From Flammeovirgaceae bacterium (GTDB lineage Bacteria > Bacteroidota > Bacteroidia > Cytophagales > Cyclobacteriaceae), in the NCBI GenBank assembly GCA_020635915.1, contig JACJYU010000001.1:806001-870000 (forward strand): DNA of 64,000 nt. Reading direction: 5' to 3'. The notes beneath the pieces were generated by a model that searched no databases, was not told where the DNA came from, and worked only from the letters and a program-made list of their open reading frames with translations. Shown here one piece after another: positions 8,938 to 17,236 of the stretch. Position 1 is the first letter of the stretch, and each line of letters starts with the position of its first letter. The position numbers were made by a program, and so were the translations under genes.

Positions 8938-9342
8938 ATGAAAAATGTAACGCGAATGGTAGAGGATGAAGTGTATGTGGCGCAAAACGAATTGGGGCAT
9001 GAAGTCCGGATAGACATGAGGAAGGGGGAATTGAAAAAAAACCAATCCCCGGTGGAACTATTGCTTTCGGCCGTTGGGGCATGTGGCGCAGTGGACATCG
9101 TTTTAATGCTCAAGAAAAGAAGGAAAACGATAATTGATTTTATTACCGAAACGGAAGGCACCCGGAAGGAAGACCATCCCCGGTCGTTCACCAAAGTGCA
9201 CTGCCACTATAAGATCACCTCCCCCGATATTACGGAAGACGAACTGTACAAAATCGCGAAACTTTCGTTGGAAAAATATTGCTCCGTTGCCGACAGCCTT
9301 AAAACAGAAGTCACGCTGTCCGTTGAGGTCGTTCAGCCCTGA
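8938..9342 (+). CDS. OsmC family protein
   Basis: A 134-residue OsmC/Ohr-superfamily protein. Family members reduce organic hydroperoxides with a pair of cysteines. Both are here: Cys49 in LSAVGACGAVD and Cys115 in LEKYCSVAD, with the typical QSPVELLLSAVGAC helix. It looks like the YhfA/OsmC branch more than Ohr, judging by the short N-terminal strand region. Its last 10 bases overlap the end of the convergent hutI gene. Confidence 0.88.
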   Translation: MKNVTRMVEDEVYVAQNELGHEVRIDMRKGELKKNQSPVELLLSAVGACGAVDIVLMLKKRRKTIIDFITETEGTRKEDHPRSFTKVHCHYKITSPDITEDELYKIAKLSLEKYCSVADSLKTEVTLSVEVVQP

Positions 9343-10577
9343 CCCATCAATTGGCCGTTTAAAATTACCTTGTCTATTGGCGGGCTTCCAAAACTATAGG
9401 GAAGGTATGCCAGGGAGGGCATGGGTTGCGTGATGCAAACATTGGCGGTTTTTCCTTTGGTAATGCTGCCATAATCCTCCAGTATTTCCATGGCCGCTGC
9501 CGTGTTGATGGTGGCCGCATTGAATGCCTCTTCCGGGGACATCCTCATTTTGATGCAAGCCAGGGCCACCATCAAAGGCATGTTGCCGGAAGGCGAGCTG
9601 CCCGGGTTGTAATCCGAGGCAATGGCCAACGGGAGGCCGGCATTTATGATGTCACGGGCCGGGGGAAAGGAAAGGTTCAGGAAAAAGGCCGCACCCGGCA
9701 AGGCCGTGGGTATGGTAGTGCTCCCCTGCAGGGCTTCTATTTCTTCCACGCCTATGTTCTCAAGATGGTCCACGCTGATGGCATTTACCTTCACGCCAAC
9801 CTGGACCCCGCCCGAGCGGTGCAACTGGTTGGCATGGATACGCGGCCGCATCCCAAAACGTTTGCCTTCCTCACATATCAGTTCGGTTTCAGCAGGGCTA
9901 AAAAAACCCTCTTCGCAAAACACGTCAATGTAGTCTGCCAGCTTTTCTTCCGCCACAGCGGGGATCATCTCCTTGACCACAAGGTCTACATATCCTTCCT
10001 TGGTATATGCTTGGGGAATGGCATGTGCGCCCAAAAAAGTAGTTTTTACCTTTAAGGGCGTTTCCCTGCCCAACCGTCTGGCCACCCTCAGCATCTTCAA
10101 CTCATCGGCCACCGTTAGCCCATAGCCACTTTTTATTTCTACCGCCCCCGTTCCCGTGTCCATTATTTCCTTAGCCCTTTTTAGCGAGCGTTCATACAGT
10201 TCGTCCTCGGGCATGAGTTGGAGCTTCCGGGCAGAATTCAAAATGCCCCCTCCACTGGCGGCTATCTCGGCATAGCCCGCGCCCTTTATTTTCATGACAA
10301 ACTCCTCTTCGCGGCTGGCGGCAAATACCAGGTGCGTGTGCGAATCGACAAATGCAGGAAACACAAACCTGCCCCTGGCATCGATCACCTGATCGGCCGA
10401 TGTGCTGCCCAATGAGGGCATGGTGCCATAGCTGGCTATCTTACCATCCTTTATGGCGAGGAAAGCATCCTCCAATACCGGCAATATGGCCATGGCCTTA
10501 CCGGAGACCAAGGAGGGCGTGCCTTCGCGGACCTGGGCCAGGCCGCTGATATTGGTTATAAGGATATCCCAACCCAT
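9333..10577 (-). CDS. hutI: Imidazolonepropionase
   Basis: A 414-residue amidohydrolase that hydrolyses imidazolone-5-propionate to N-formimino-L-glutamate, the third step of histidine degradation. Metal-binding His80 and His82 sit in VDSHTHLVF, and FLGAHAIP, IHANQL and SVDHLENI carry the other ligands and family motifs. ASDYNPGSSPSGNMP is diagnostic for HutI. No hutH, hutU or hutG is in the window, so the pathway genes must be dispersed or the pathway incomplete. The start ATG is 9 bases from the end of the upstream minus-strand gene, which suggests cotranscription. Confidence 0.94.
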   Translation of the reverse strand: MGWDILITNISGLAQVREGTPSLVSGKAMAILPVLEDAFLAIKDGKIASYGTMPSLGSTSADQVIDARGRFVFPAFVDSHTHLVFAASREEEFVMKIKGAGYAEIAASGGGILNSARKLQLMPEDELYERSLKRAKEIMDTGTGAVEIKSGYGLTVADELKMLRVARRLGRETPLKVKTTFLGAHAIPQAYTKEGYVDLVVKEMIPAVAEEKLADYIDVFCEEGFFSPAETELICEEGKRFGMRPRIHANQLHRSGGVQVGVKVNAISVDHLENIGVEEIEALQGSTTIPTALPGAAFFLNLSFPPARDIINAGLPLAIASDYNPGSSPSGNMPLMVALACIKMRMSPEEAFNAATINTAAAMEILEDYGSITKGKTANVCITQPMPSLAYLPYSFGSPPIDKVILNGQLMGQG

Positions 10578-10586
10578 CGGGAATTT

Positions 10587-11624
10587 TTATTCGCCAAATG
10601 ACTCCACGCCATAGTCGAGGTTGGTGCCAAATACGGGGAAACTGATTTTGAACATGGCAAAGAAACCTTGCCCTTTAACGCTGGGGCGGTACCCTAGCTC
10701 GCCACCATAGGACCAACTGAGGGTACGGTTGAATTTCCCATCGATGCCCAGCCTAAAGCCCAGGGCATTGGTTTTAATGGCTTTCACCGAATACTCCGTT
10801 CCCTGGTATTGAACGGGGTCCATATTGAGCACGGGCGAATAGAGGATATCAAAAAACAAGGTAAGCATTCCATCGTCCACGGCATCTTCATAACTGTCAA
10901 AACTCACGGCTATATTTCTAAACCAGGACATGGAACCTCCCACATACAAGCCAGCGGACGACAGGTTGCTAAAAACGCGCAGGTCCTGGGGCCTTCCAAA
11001 ATTGTCGAGATAAGTGGAAGGCAGGCCGTTGCCCTCGCTGCTGGTCAACTCGCCAAAGCCTATGTTTTGTTTTTCCATCACCCTGTTCAAATCGGTGGTG
11101 GCATTCCAAACTATGGCGCCCAGCCGTGCCCCATATATCTTCCTTACCTTGGACGGCACTTCTGCCGTGAGCGGCACACGGCCGGCCCATTTGTTTCCTT
11201 TGTAGCTATTCCTGTACAATACCATTTTTGTTTTGGAGGATTCCTCCACGTCCTTGAAGTGGTAGGTGCCCCCCAATTCAATATAGCTGAAGCTTTGTGG
11301 CTTGGTGCCGGTGGTGGCGTTCTTGGTGGCCAGGTCGCGGTTAAGGTCAAAAAAGGAAGCACTGTAGGGCATCCGGAAGTGCGCATTGAAGTCGGCTTTG
11401 TCCTGATAATAATAGGTGGCCTCCACCCCAAACCCCGCGTTCACGTTGGTGGCAAAAGCCTCCCCATAAAGGGGTTGGAACCCAATGAAAAGTTTATTGA
11501 TCCCATAGGGTTCATCAAATATCTCTTCGTAAGTCACGGCCCCTTTGTCCCTGCGTTCGCCCTGCGAAAAAGCAGGACAGAAAACGCCAGACAGAAGGAG
11601 CACCAATAGTGTTTTTATTTTCAT
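10587..11624 (-). CDS. Secreted hypothetical protein, probable outer-membrane beta-barrel
   Basis: A 345-residue protein with a Sec signal peptide (MKIKTLLVLLLSGVFCPAFS then QGERR). The mature part is rich in alternating aromatic and polar residues, with many short strands ending in aromatic residues (for example FFAMFKISFPVF near the C-terminus), the usual look of an outer-membrane barrel. The ATG at 11624 is preferred over the frame start at 11654, because it puts the Lys and hydrophobic core of the signal at the N-terminus. I do not recognise the family. It lies just upstream of hutI, but nothing in it points to histidine use. Confidence 0.7.
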   Translation of the reverse strand: MKIKTLLVLLLSGVFCPAFSQGERRDKGAVTYEEIFDEPYGINKLFIGFQPLYGEAFATNVNAGFGVEATYYYQDKADFNAHFRMPYSASFFDLNRDLATKNATTGTKPQSFSYIELGGTYHFKDVEESSKTKMVLYRNSYKGNKWAGRVPLTAEVPSKVRKIYGARLGAIVWNATTDLNRVMEKQNIGFGELTSSEGNGLPSTYLDNFGRPQDLRVFSNLSSAGLYVGGSMSWFRNIAVSFDSYEDAVDDGMLTLFFDILYSPVLNMDPVQYQGTEYSVKAIKTNALGFRLGIDGKFNRTLSWSYGGELGYRPSVKGQGFFAMFKISFPVFGTNLDYGVESFGE

Positions 11625-11677
11625 GACATTCCGGTCAAGCCGTAAAGGTAACAAAATCGTGCATTTCCTTCCACTGG

Positions 11678-11694
11678 CCAGGGCACTGCCCTGG
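11678..11694. repeat. Short inverted repeat
   Basis: Two 8-base arms (ccagggca and tgccctgg) flank a single base in the gap between two minus-strand genes. It may be a weak terminator of the upstream gene or a binding site; no U-run follows on the minus strand. Confidence 0.35.
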
Positions 11695-11760
11695 TTGTAG
11701 CGGTAATTTAATAAAAAGCCCGGCCAACCGTCCTTGCTGCATTACACTTGACCTATCCTT

Positions 11761-13506
11761 CTATTTGGGGGCCGGTGGGAGGCTTTCCACAAATTCAACC
11801 CGCCCTTCCTTAAAGTGGACAAAGGGGACAAACTGGTTTGACTGCCCGGTACTGAAGTCGTACCCCCTGAACAGATAGCCGGGAACAAACCCCCTCCCTT
11901 TCAACCCTTCCTGAAAATATACCCCATATTCCTTTAAGGAGTGGCCCACGAACCACATAAATTCAAACCCGATCTTCGAAAATTCCGTGGGCAAAATGCC
12001 GTGCCTGCGAATGAACTCCTGACGGAACACCTCGTAATTTGGGTTGGAGGCACTGGTAAAGGTTGGTGCGGCCATGGTAATATGCAGGCGCTCATAGGTG
12101 GCAAAATTTGCGGCCGCGTTGTTCAGCCACGATTCATTTCCTACAATAATGGTGGAATCGCCACGGGTATCCACCCCGCTGATCACTTTGGTGTACAGTA
12201 TGGGGTCGTCCGATGCCATGAACACGCTGCCAATGCTATCTATTTTCAACTCAAACTCGATAGGGTTTTTAAACTCATCGTACTCGACAGGGGTGGCCAG
12301 CTTGTTGAAAATGGTTACGCTGTTTTCACGGGCTACCTTTTCCGCCCATACAATGTTCAGGTCAAGTTCCTTGGCCCTCTTTAAAAAGCTTGCGGCCGTC
12401 ACGGTATCCTTGGCCGTTTCCCCATAAAAAACCATGCAGTTCTTGTTCCGGACGTGGGCCGCGATCCATTCCGCAGACCTCTCCCCTATTGTTTCGCTCC
12501 TTGGCTGCAAAAGCAACCCAAAAGGGTTGTCCCCAAAAAATTCCGAGTTGCCGGACACGGGGCTTATCATATTTATTTTATTGGCTATCGAAAAATCCTG
12601 TACCGGCTTGACCTGGTTTTGGAACAAAGGCCCCACGATCAGGTCGGAGCTTTTCATTTCCTCCTTTTCCAACAAGCCCAATGTTACCGGGATGCTCCTT
12701 TCCGTATCGTAGGCCCGCAGGTCTATATTTATCCCCAGGCCGCGTAAAGAGTCTGCTGCCATTTTTATCCCCAGGTACAAATCAAGGATGCTTTGGTTTA
12801 CTTTGGTGGCAGTAGTAGGCTCCAGCGTACCGGCCAAAAAAGGAAACAACAAAGAGACCACATACTCGTCCTTAAAAACATTTGCCGGCATAAGGGCAGA
12901 TTCAAATTCATTCCTGTCAAACCCAAACCCCGAAACCAAGGAATCAATAAGTTGGGCATCTTGTTCGGGAAGGGGCTGTCTGGAAATTGCCCTGACCAGC
13001 GTTTTTGCCACCACGGTATCGCGTGGGTACTCCTCCCACATCATCCTCAGCACTTCCACATCTTCAATTTCACCCAGGTAATGCGATTTCATTCCCACCA
13101 CGTTCTTTTGATGGTTCAGTGCAGGGTATACGCCCAACATATGCATGGCCTGGAAATATTCGCGCTGATCAAAATAGATTTTGGCCAACCAGTAGTTTAC
13201 TTCTGGCATCTGGTCCCAGTCCGGATGGAGTTGCTTGATTTGCAGCAGCATGTCTTTGGCCACTGCGGTGAATTTCTGGTGGTAGGCCGACAGGGCATAA
13301 AAAAAGGAAGCATACTCCTGATAAACGTTGTCTTTATCGTAAACAATAAGCGGCTTAAACGCTTCCATGGCCAGCCCATATTGTTTTTTATCGAAAAATG
13401 CCCGTGCTGACGTATACTGCCTCCTAAAGTCTTGCGCCTGGACAGCGGTGGAAAACACCACCCCCCACAACAAGACAACAAGCACACGGTTTCTATTTCT
13501 GTTCAT
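11761..13506 (-). CDS. TPR plus periplasmic-binding-protein type I secreted protein (LpoA-like architecture)
   Basis: A 581-residue exported protein. The signal peptide ends STAVQAQD. About residues 25-230 are helical and TPR-like (SARAFFDKKQYGLAMEAFKP is one unit). From about 260 a type I periplasmic-binding fold follows (SDLIVGPLF, NMISPVSGNSEFF, and later DSIGSVFMASDDP). No permease or ATPase genes are adjacent, so an ABC-transport role is doubtful. The order TPR then binding-protein fold is that of LpoA, the activator of peptidoglycan synthase, although the lipobox Cys is absent. The ATG at 13506 gives a clean signal peptide and a 17-base gap after guaA; a longer frame would overlap guaA. 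Confidence 0.7.
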   Translation of the reverse strand: MNRNRNRVLVVLLWGVVFSTAVQAQDFRRQYTSARAFFDKKQYGLAMEAFKPLIVYDKDNVYQEYASFFYALSAYHQKFTAVAKDMLLQIKQLHPDWDQMPEVNYWLAKIYFDQREYFQAMHMLGVYPALNHQKNVVGMKSHYLGEIEDVEVLRMMWEEYPRDTVVAKTLVRAISRQPLPEQDAQLIDSLVSGFGFDRNEFESALMPANVFKDEYVVSLLFPFLAGTLEPTTATKVNQSILDLYLGIKMAADSLRGLGINIDLRAYDTERSIPVTLGLLEKEEMKSSDLIVGPLFQNQVKPVQDFSIANKINMISPVSGNSEFFGDNPFGLLLQPRSETIGERSAEWIAAHVRNKNCMVFYGETAKDTVTAASFLKRAKELDLNIVWAEKVARENSVTIFNKLATPVEYDEFKNPIEFELKIDSIGSVFMASDDPILYTKVISGVDTRGDSTIIVGNESWLNNAAANFATYERLHITMAAPTFTSASNPNYEVFRQEFIRRHGILPTEFSKIGFEFMWFVGHSLKEYGVYFQEGLKGRGFVPGYLFRGYDFSTGQSNQFVPFVHFKEGRVEFVESLPPAPK

Positions 13507-13523
13507 GATAGGCCAGCCAATGG

Positions 13524-15050
13524 TTATTCCCACTCTATGGTTGCGGGCGGCTTTGAACTAATGTCGTACACCACCCGGTTCACGCCTTTTACATTGTTTA
13601 TAATAGTGGATGACACCTCGCTTAAAAAATCGTAAGGCAAATGGGCCCAGTCTGCCGTCATGCCATCCACGCTGACCACCGCCCGCAAGGCCACCACGCT
13701 TTCGTAGGTCCGTTCGTCACCCATCACCCCTACGGATTGCACCGGCAACAACATTGCCCCCGCCTGCCATACTTCGTCATATAATCCTTTGCCGCGCAAC
13801 CCGCTGATGAAGATATGGTCCACTTCCTGCAATATTCGTACCTTTTCCTCTGTAACGTCCCCCAAAATCCGGATGCCCAGGCCCGGCCCCGGGAAAGGAT
13901 GCCGCCCCAGTATCGTGGGGTCAAGCCCCATGGATTTGCCCACAAGCCTCACCTCGTCCTTGAACAGGGTATTGAGCGGCTCCACTACCTTCAAATTCAT
14001 TTTCTCCGGCAGGCCGCCTACATTGTGGTGGGACTTGATAGTAACGGAGGGGCCGTTTACGGACACCGACTCGATCACATCCGGGTAAATGGTGCCCTGC
14101 CCCAGCCATTTTACACCGGAAAGGCGATGCGCCTCTTCATCAAACACTTCTATAAATGTTCTTCCTATGGCCTTCCTTTTTTGTTCAGGGTCCTTCAGGC
14201 CTTTTAGCGCCCCATAGAATTTACCCTTTGCGTCAACCCCTTTGATGTTCAGGCCCATTCCCTCATAGGAACCGAGCACCTGCCGGAATTCGTCCTTGCG
14301 CAGCAGCCCGTTGTCGACAAATATGCAGTATAGGTTTTTTCCTATGGCCTGGTGGACCAAGGAGGCCGCCACGGTGGAGTCCACCCCACCGGAAAGGGCC
14401 ATCACCACCTTGTCACTGCCCAGTTTTTGTTTGAGGCTGGCCACGGTGGACTCCACAAATTGGTCGGGCGTCCAGTCTTGCGCGCAGCCGCATATGTGCA
14501 CCACAAAATTCCTAAGGAGGTTTTTCCCTTCCATTGTATGGGTCACTTCCGGGTGGAACTGTATGGCATAGTGCTTTTTTGTTTTGTGGGCAAAGGCCGT
14601 TACACGCACGGAAGGGGTGCTTGCAATGACCTGGTATTCTTCCGGAAGGGACACAATGGTATCGGCATGCGACATCCACACCTGCGAGCCTTGTGATATT
14701 TCTTTCATCAACTCGTTGTGGTGGTCCACGGTTGAGAGTTTTGCCCGGCCATACTCGCGTGATTGGGAAGGCTTCACTTCCCCACCGCTTTTATGCGCCA
14801 TCAGTTGGGCCCCGTAGCAAACCCCCAATACCGGGATGGTGCCAAAAGCGGACAAATCAACGTCTGGCGCCCCTTGGTCCCTTACCGAGCAGGGGCTCCC
14901 CGACAAGATCACGCCTTTTATGCCATCGGAAATGGGTGGAATATGGTTAAATGGGTGGATTTCACAGTAGACGTTAAGCTCCCGGACCCTACGGGCAATC
15001 AGTTGGGTGTACTGTGAACCAAAATCGAGAATGAGGATTTGCTCCGGCAT
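13524..15050 (-). CDS. guaA: GMP synthase (glutamine-hydrolysing)
   Basis: A 508-residue enzyme that aminates XMP to GMP using ATP and glutamine, the last step of guanine nucleotide synthesis. The class I glutamine amidotransferase domain covers about 1-185, with nucleophile Cys78 in GVCYGAQLM and His166/Glu168 in FHPEV. The ATP-pyrophosphatase domain has its PP-loop at 220-225 (SGGVDS). The C-terminal dimerisation domain ends in the typical SSKPPATIEWE. Length and motifs are complete. It is followed 17 bases later by the TPR/periplasmic-binding gene, probably on one transcript. Confidence 0.98.
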   Translation of the reverse strand: MPEQILILDFGSQYTQLIARRVRELNVYCEIHPFNHIPPISDGIKGVILSGSPCSVRDQGAPDVDLSAFGTIPVLGVCYGAQLMAHKSGGEVKPSQSREYGRAKLSTVDHHNELMKEISQGSQVWMSHADTIVSLPEEYQVIASTPSVRVTAFAHKTKKHYAIQFHPEVTHTMEGKNLLRNFVVHICGCAQDWTPDQFVESTVASLKQKLGSDKVVMALSGGVDSTVAASLVHQAIGKNLYCIFVDNGLLRKDEFRQVLGSYEGMGLNIKGVDAKGKFYGALKGLKDPEQKRKAIGRTFIEVFDEEAHRLSGVKWLGQGTIYPDVIESVSVNGPSVTIKSHHNVGGLPEKMNLKVVEPLNTLFKDEVRLVGKSMGLDPTILGRHPFPGPGLGIRILGDVTEEKVRILQEVDHIFISGLRGKGLYDEVWQAGAMLLPVQSVGVMGDERTYESVVALRAVVSVDGMTADWAHLPYDFLSEVSSTIINNVKGVNRVVYDISSKPPATIEWE

Positions 15051-15118
15051 GGTGCAAAAATAACCCGATCCTGTCAGGGAACAAGCGGGTAAATGGATTA
15101 ACTAACGTGTATGAAACC

Positions 15119-15724
15119 TTACCATTCCAACATGATGATGCCTACCTGTGCGCCAATACTGTGGAAGGCCCCAAGGTCAAAATCCTTGCTTTTGGCCGAA
15201 GAATAATTGTAATGGATGCCGGCAATAAATCCCCAGCGCGAGGCCTCTTTAGGCCTATAGACAAACCCGCCCTGTGGCCGGACAAGCACCCCCCAGCTTT
15301 CGTCCTGGCTGGAGTACACATTAAAGAATTGCCGGTAGTCGATATAGGAAGCCCCAACCCCCAGCCCGGCAAAAGGCATGAATTTTTGCTCCGTGTTAAA
15401 AAAATAATCCATGCTCAACGTTAGCCCATAACCATATGCATAGTTGAACAAATCGGTAGTGGTGGCGCTGGTGCCCTGGGTATAGGTCTGGCGCGGGATA
15501 TGACGCGTATAAGTGCTATTGGTAAAATCCACGCCCCCAAAAAGGTTCTCATTGATCATCTCCCGATAGCCAAATTTAAAGCCCCGGGCGCTTGCCTGGT
15601 TGACATAATCCGTGTTGGCCACCGGCACATTCACATCGAGGGCCAGCGAATAGGTTTTATCAAAGTACTGTGCCCGCAAGGGGTTGACCAGTCCTAAAAA
15701 GGCGATTAGCAAACAATACTTCAT
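15119..15724 (-). CDS. Outer-membrane beta-barrel protein
   Basis: A 201-residue protein with an N-terminal signal (MKYCLLIAFLGLVNPLRAQ). The mature chain alternates hydrophobic and polar residues with frequent Tyr/Phe and Gly turns (FMPFAGLGVGASYIDY and WGFIAGIHYNY), as in small eight-strand barrels of the OmpA/OmpW-like group. Its start codon overlaps the stop of the DUF4136 lipoprotein gene by four bases (ATGA), so the two are translationally coupled and probably act together in the outer membrane. The ligand is unknown. Confidence 0.75.
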   Translation of the reverse strand: MKYCLLIAFLGLVNPLRAQYFDKTYSLALDVNVPVANTDYVNQASARGFKFGYREMINENLFGGVDFTNSTYTRHIPRQTYTQGTSATTTDLFNYAYGYGLTLSMDYFFNTEQKFMPFAGLGVGASYIDYRQFFNVYSSQDESWGVLVRPQGGFVYRPKEASRWGFIAGIHYNYSSAKSKDFDLGAFHSIGAQVGIIMLEW

Positions 15725-16323
15725 TTTCCGATGGTTGGGGATTGAACAAATGCCTGGTCCACGGCCTCCACCGACTTTTGAAAGGGGTCAATGGAAGAGG
15801 CGATGTCCCCGATGTAGCAGGCCCATATCAGCTTGAATTGGTTTTGGGCGGTTTTCTTGTTGAGGTCGACCAATTGAAGGATGAGGGCTGCCGAATTGGA
15901 GGCGTAGGTGTTTACCCGGGGATAATAATAGCCATAATAAGGTGAATAGTAGCCGCCCCCATAGCCGGGGTATGAAATGGTTTGATAAACGCTGAAGTCG
16001 CTTACGATAAAAGCCACCACGCCCAAATCAGGATTTTGGTTTTTGTCCACAAAAGTGTAACCGCGCGCATCCATATTGGCCTTTATCCTGGTGGTGACGT
16101 CCACCGCATATTTCCCCAACTGCAGCGTATCGCTAGTGCTGTTTGAAATAAGCCCCAGCGTATCGAGGGCCAGGGTGTAGGTGGCATACGCCCCAAAATC
16201 CACCGACCCATCATAGTCGGTTTGCACCACCAGGTCTTGGTTGAGCTCCTCCGCATCGGGCACGGGCTGGCACCCGTTTACGATACAACCTAACCCTATT
16301 AGTATAATTAAAGGCCTCATCAT
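15721..16323 (-). CDS. DUF4136 lipoprotein
   Basis: A 200-residue lipoprotein. The signal ends in a lipobox (IVNGC) with the lipidated Cys near residue 18. The DUF4136 domain follows, with DYDGSVDFGAYATYTL at its start, a TRIKANMDARGYTFVDKNQNPDL segment split here by position (about 90-115), and a Gly/Tyr-rich loop (GYGGGYYSPYYGYYYP) typical of the family. The function of DUF4136 is unknown; it is an outer-membrane lipoprotein domain. I chose the ATG at 16323, which gives a standard signal; the longer frame adds 14 residues. It is coupled by an ATGA overlap to the downstream barrel gene. Confidence 0.82.
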   Translation of the reverse strand: MMRPLIILIGLGCIVNGCQPVPDAEELNQDLVVQTDYDGSVDFGAYATYTLALDTLGLISNSTSDTLQLGKYAVDVTTRIKANMDARGYTFVDKNQNPDLGVVAFIVSDFSVYQTISYPGYGGGYYSPYYGYYYPRVNTYASNSAALILQLVDLNKKTAQNQFKLIWACYIGDIASSIDPFQKSVEAVDQAFVQSPTIGK

Positions 16324-16399
16324 ATTCCTTCTAACGTTAAAACCCTGGAAAAAATTACTGCCCATTGAAAAGATAAAACAAGGCTGGCCGGTGTTGGGC

Positions 16400-17236
16400 C
16401 TATTTGGTCAAAGTGTAGCATTTTTCCTTCAGGTAGTCCCCGGCATCGTCTTCCCCGGCATAAAAAGCTTTGGCAAGCAGGCTGCATCCTTCATCCACCC
16501 GGTCCAGTTCAAGCAAGGCAATGCCCTTATAAAACAGGGCATTTAAATTTTCGGGGTCCAGCCGCAAGGCCACCTCCAGGTACTTCAGGGCCAGCTCGTT
16601 GTTGCCCTCCTGCAGGCCAAAAGAGCCGCCATACAAGTAGGCAGGCAGGTAGGTGGGCTCCAACTCAATGGCCTTGTTGATGGAAACGAAAGCACTGTCC
16701 ACTTGCTCGAGGTTGTAGTAGGCAAACCCCAACGACATTTCCACTTCCGGGTCATCCTGGACAGCACGGACAAAATGCAAGCCTTCCTTTGCCTCCTCGT
16801 ACTTTCCCTCGCCCAGGTAAAGGCTGGACCGCCACTTGACCAGGCCGGGGTCGCCCGGGTGCAGGGACAGCGCCCCGTTCAAGGCTTTTAACTGCCCTGC
16901 GGCATCGTTCGTTTCCCGGTAAACAAAAGCCTTGAGCAGGTGGGCCTGGAACAGGTTGGGGTATTCCTCCATAAAAACCTCAATATCCTGTAAGGAAGCG
17001 TCAAACTGCCGGGTGCTGTAATAGCAAACCGCCCTTTTGTAAAGCATGGAATAGGCTGGTTTGTCCTGAAGGCGGGATGATTTGATGGCCTTGGAGTAAA
17101 GCTTTATGGCCCCCTCAAAGTCCTGGTGGTTCATCAGGGTGTCAGCGGCCACCTCCCATTTCTTCCATTTTGGGCCCTGCCCCATGGCATTTCCCATCGT
17201 AAAAACCAAAAGAATGATGAGCGGGCACCTAAACAT
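16400..17236 (-). CDS. Secreted TPR-repeat protein
   Basis: A 278-residue protein with a signal peptide (MFRCPLIILLVFTMGNAMGQ) and about six tetratricopeptide repeats from residue 28 to the end. Examples are DFEGAIKLYSKAIKSS, FAYYNLEQVDSAFVSINKAI and NELALKYLEVALRLDPENLN. TPR domains mediate protein-protein contact, here probably in the periplasm. The start overlaps the end of typA by eight bases, so it is translated from the same transcript. No catalytic domain is seen, so the role cannot be named. Confidence 0.8.
   Translation of the reverse strand: MFRCPLIILLVFTMGNAMGQGPKWKKWEVAADTLMNHQDFEGAIKLYSKAIKSSRLQDKPAYSMLYKRAVCYYSTRQFDASLQDIEVFMEEYPNLFQAHLLKAFVYRETNDAAGQLKALNGALSLHPGDPGLVKWRSSLYLGEGKYEEAKEGLHFVRAVQDDPEVEMSLGFAYYNLEQVDSAFVSINKAIELEPTYLPAYLYGGSFGLQEGNNELALKYLEVALRLDPENLNALFYKGIALLELDRVDEGCSLLAKAFYAGEDDAGDYLKEKCYTLTK

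Noticed and set aside
11761..13506. Annotation as an ABC-transporter substrate-binding protein
   Set aside because: No permease or ATPase genes are near, and the TPR N-terminus does not suit a simple solute-binding protein; kept as an architecture-level call.
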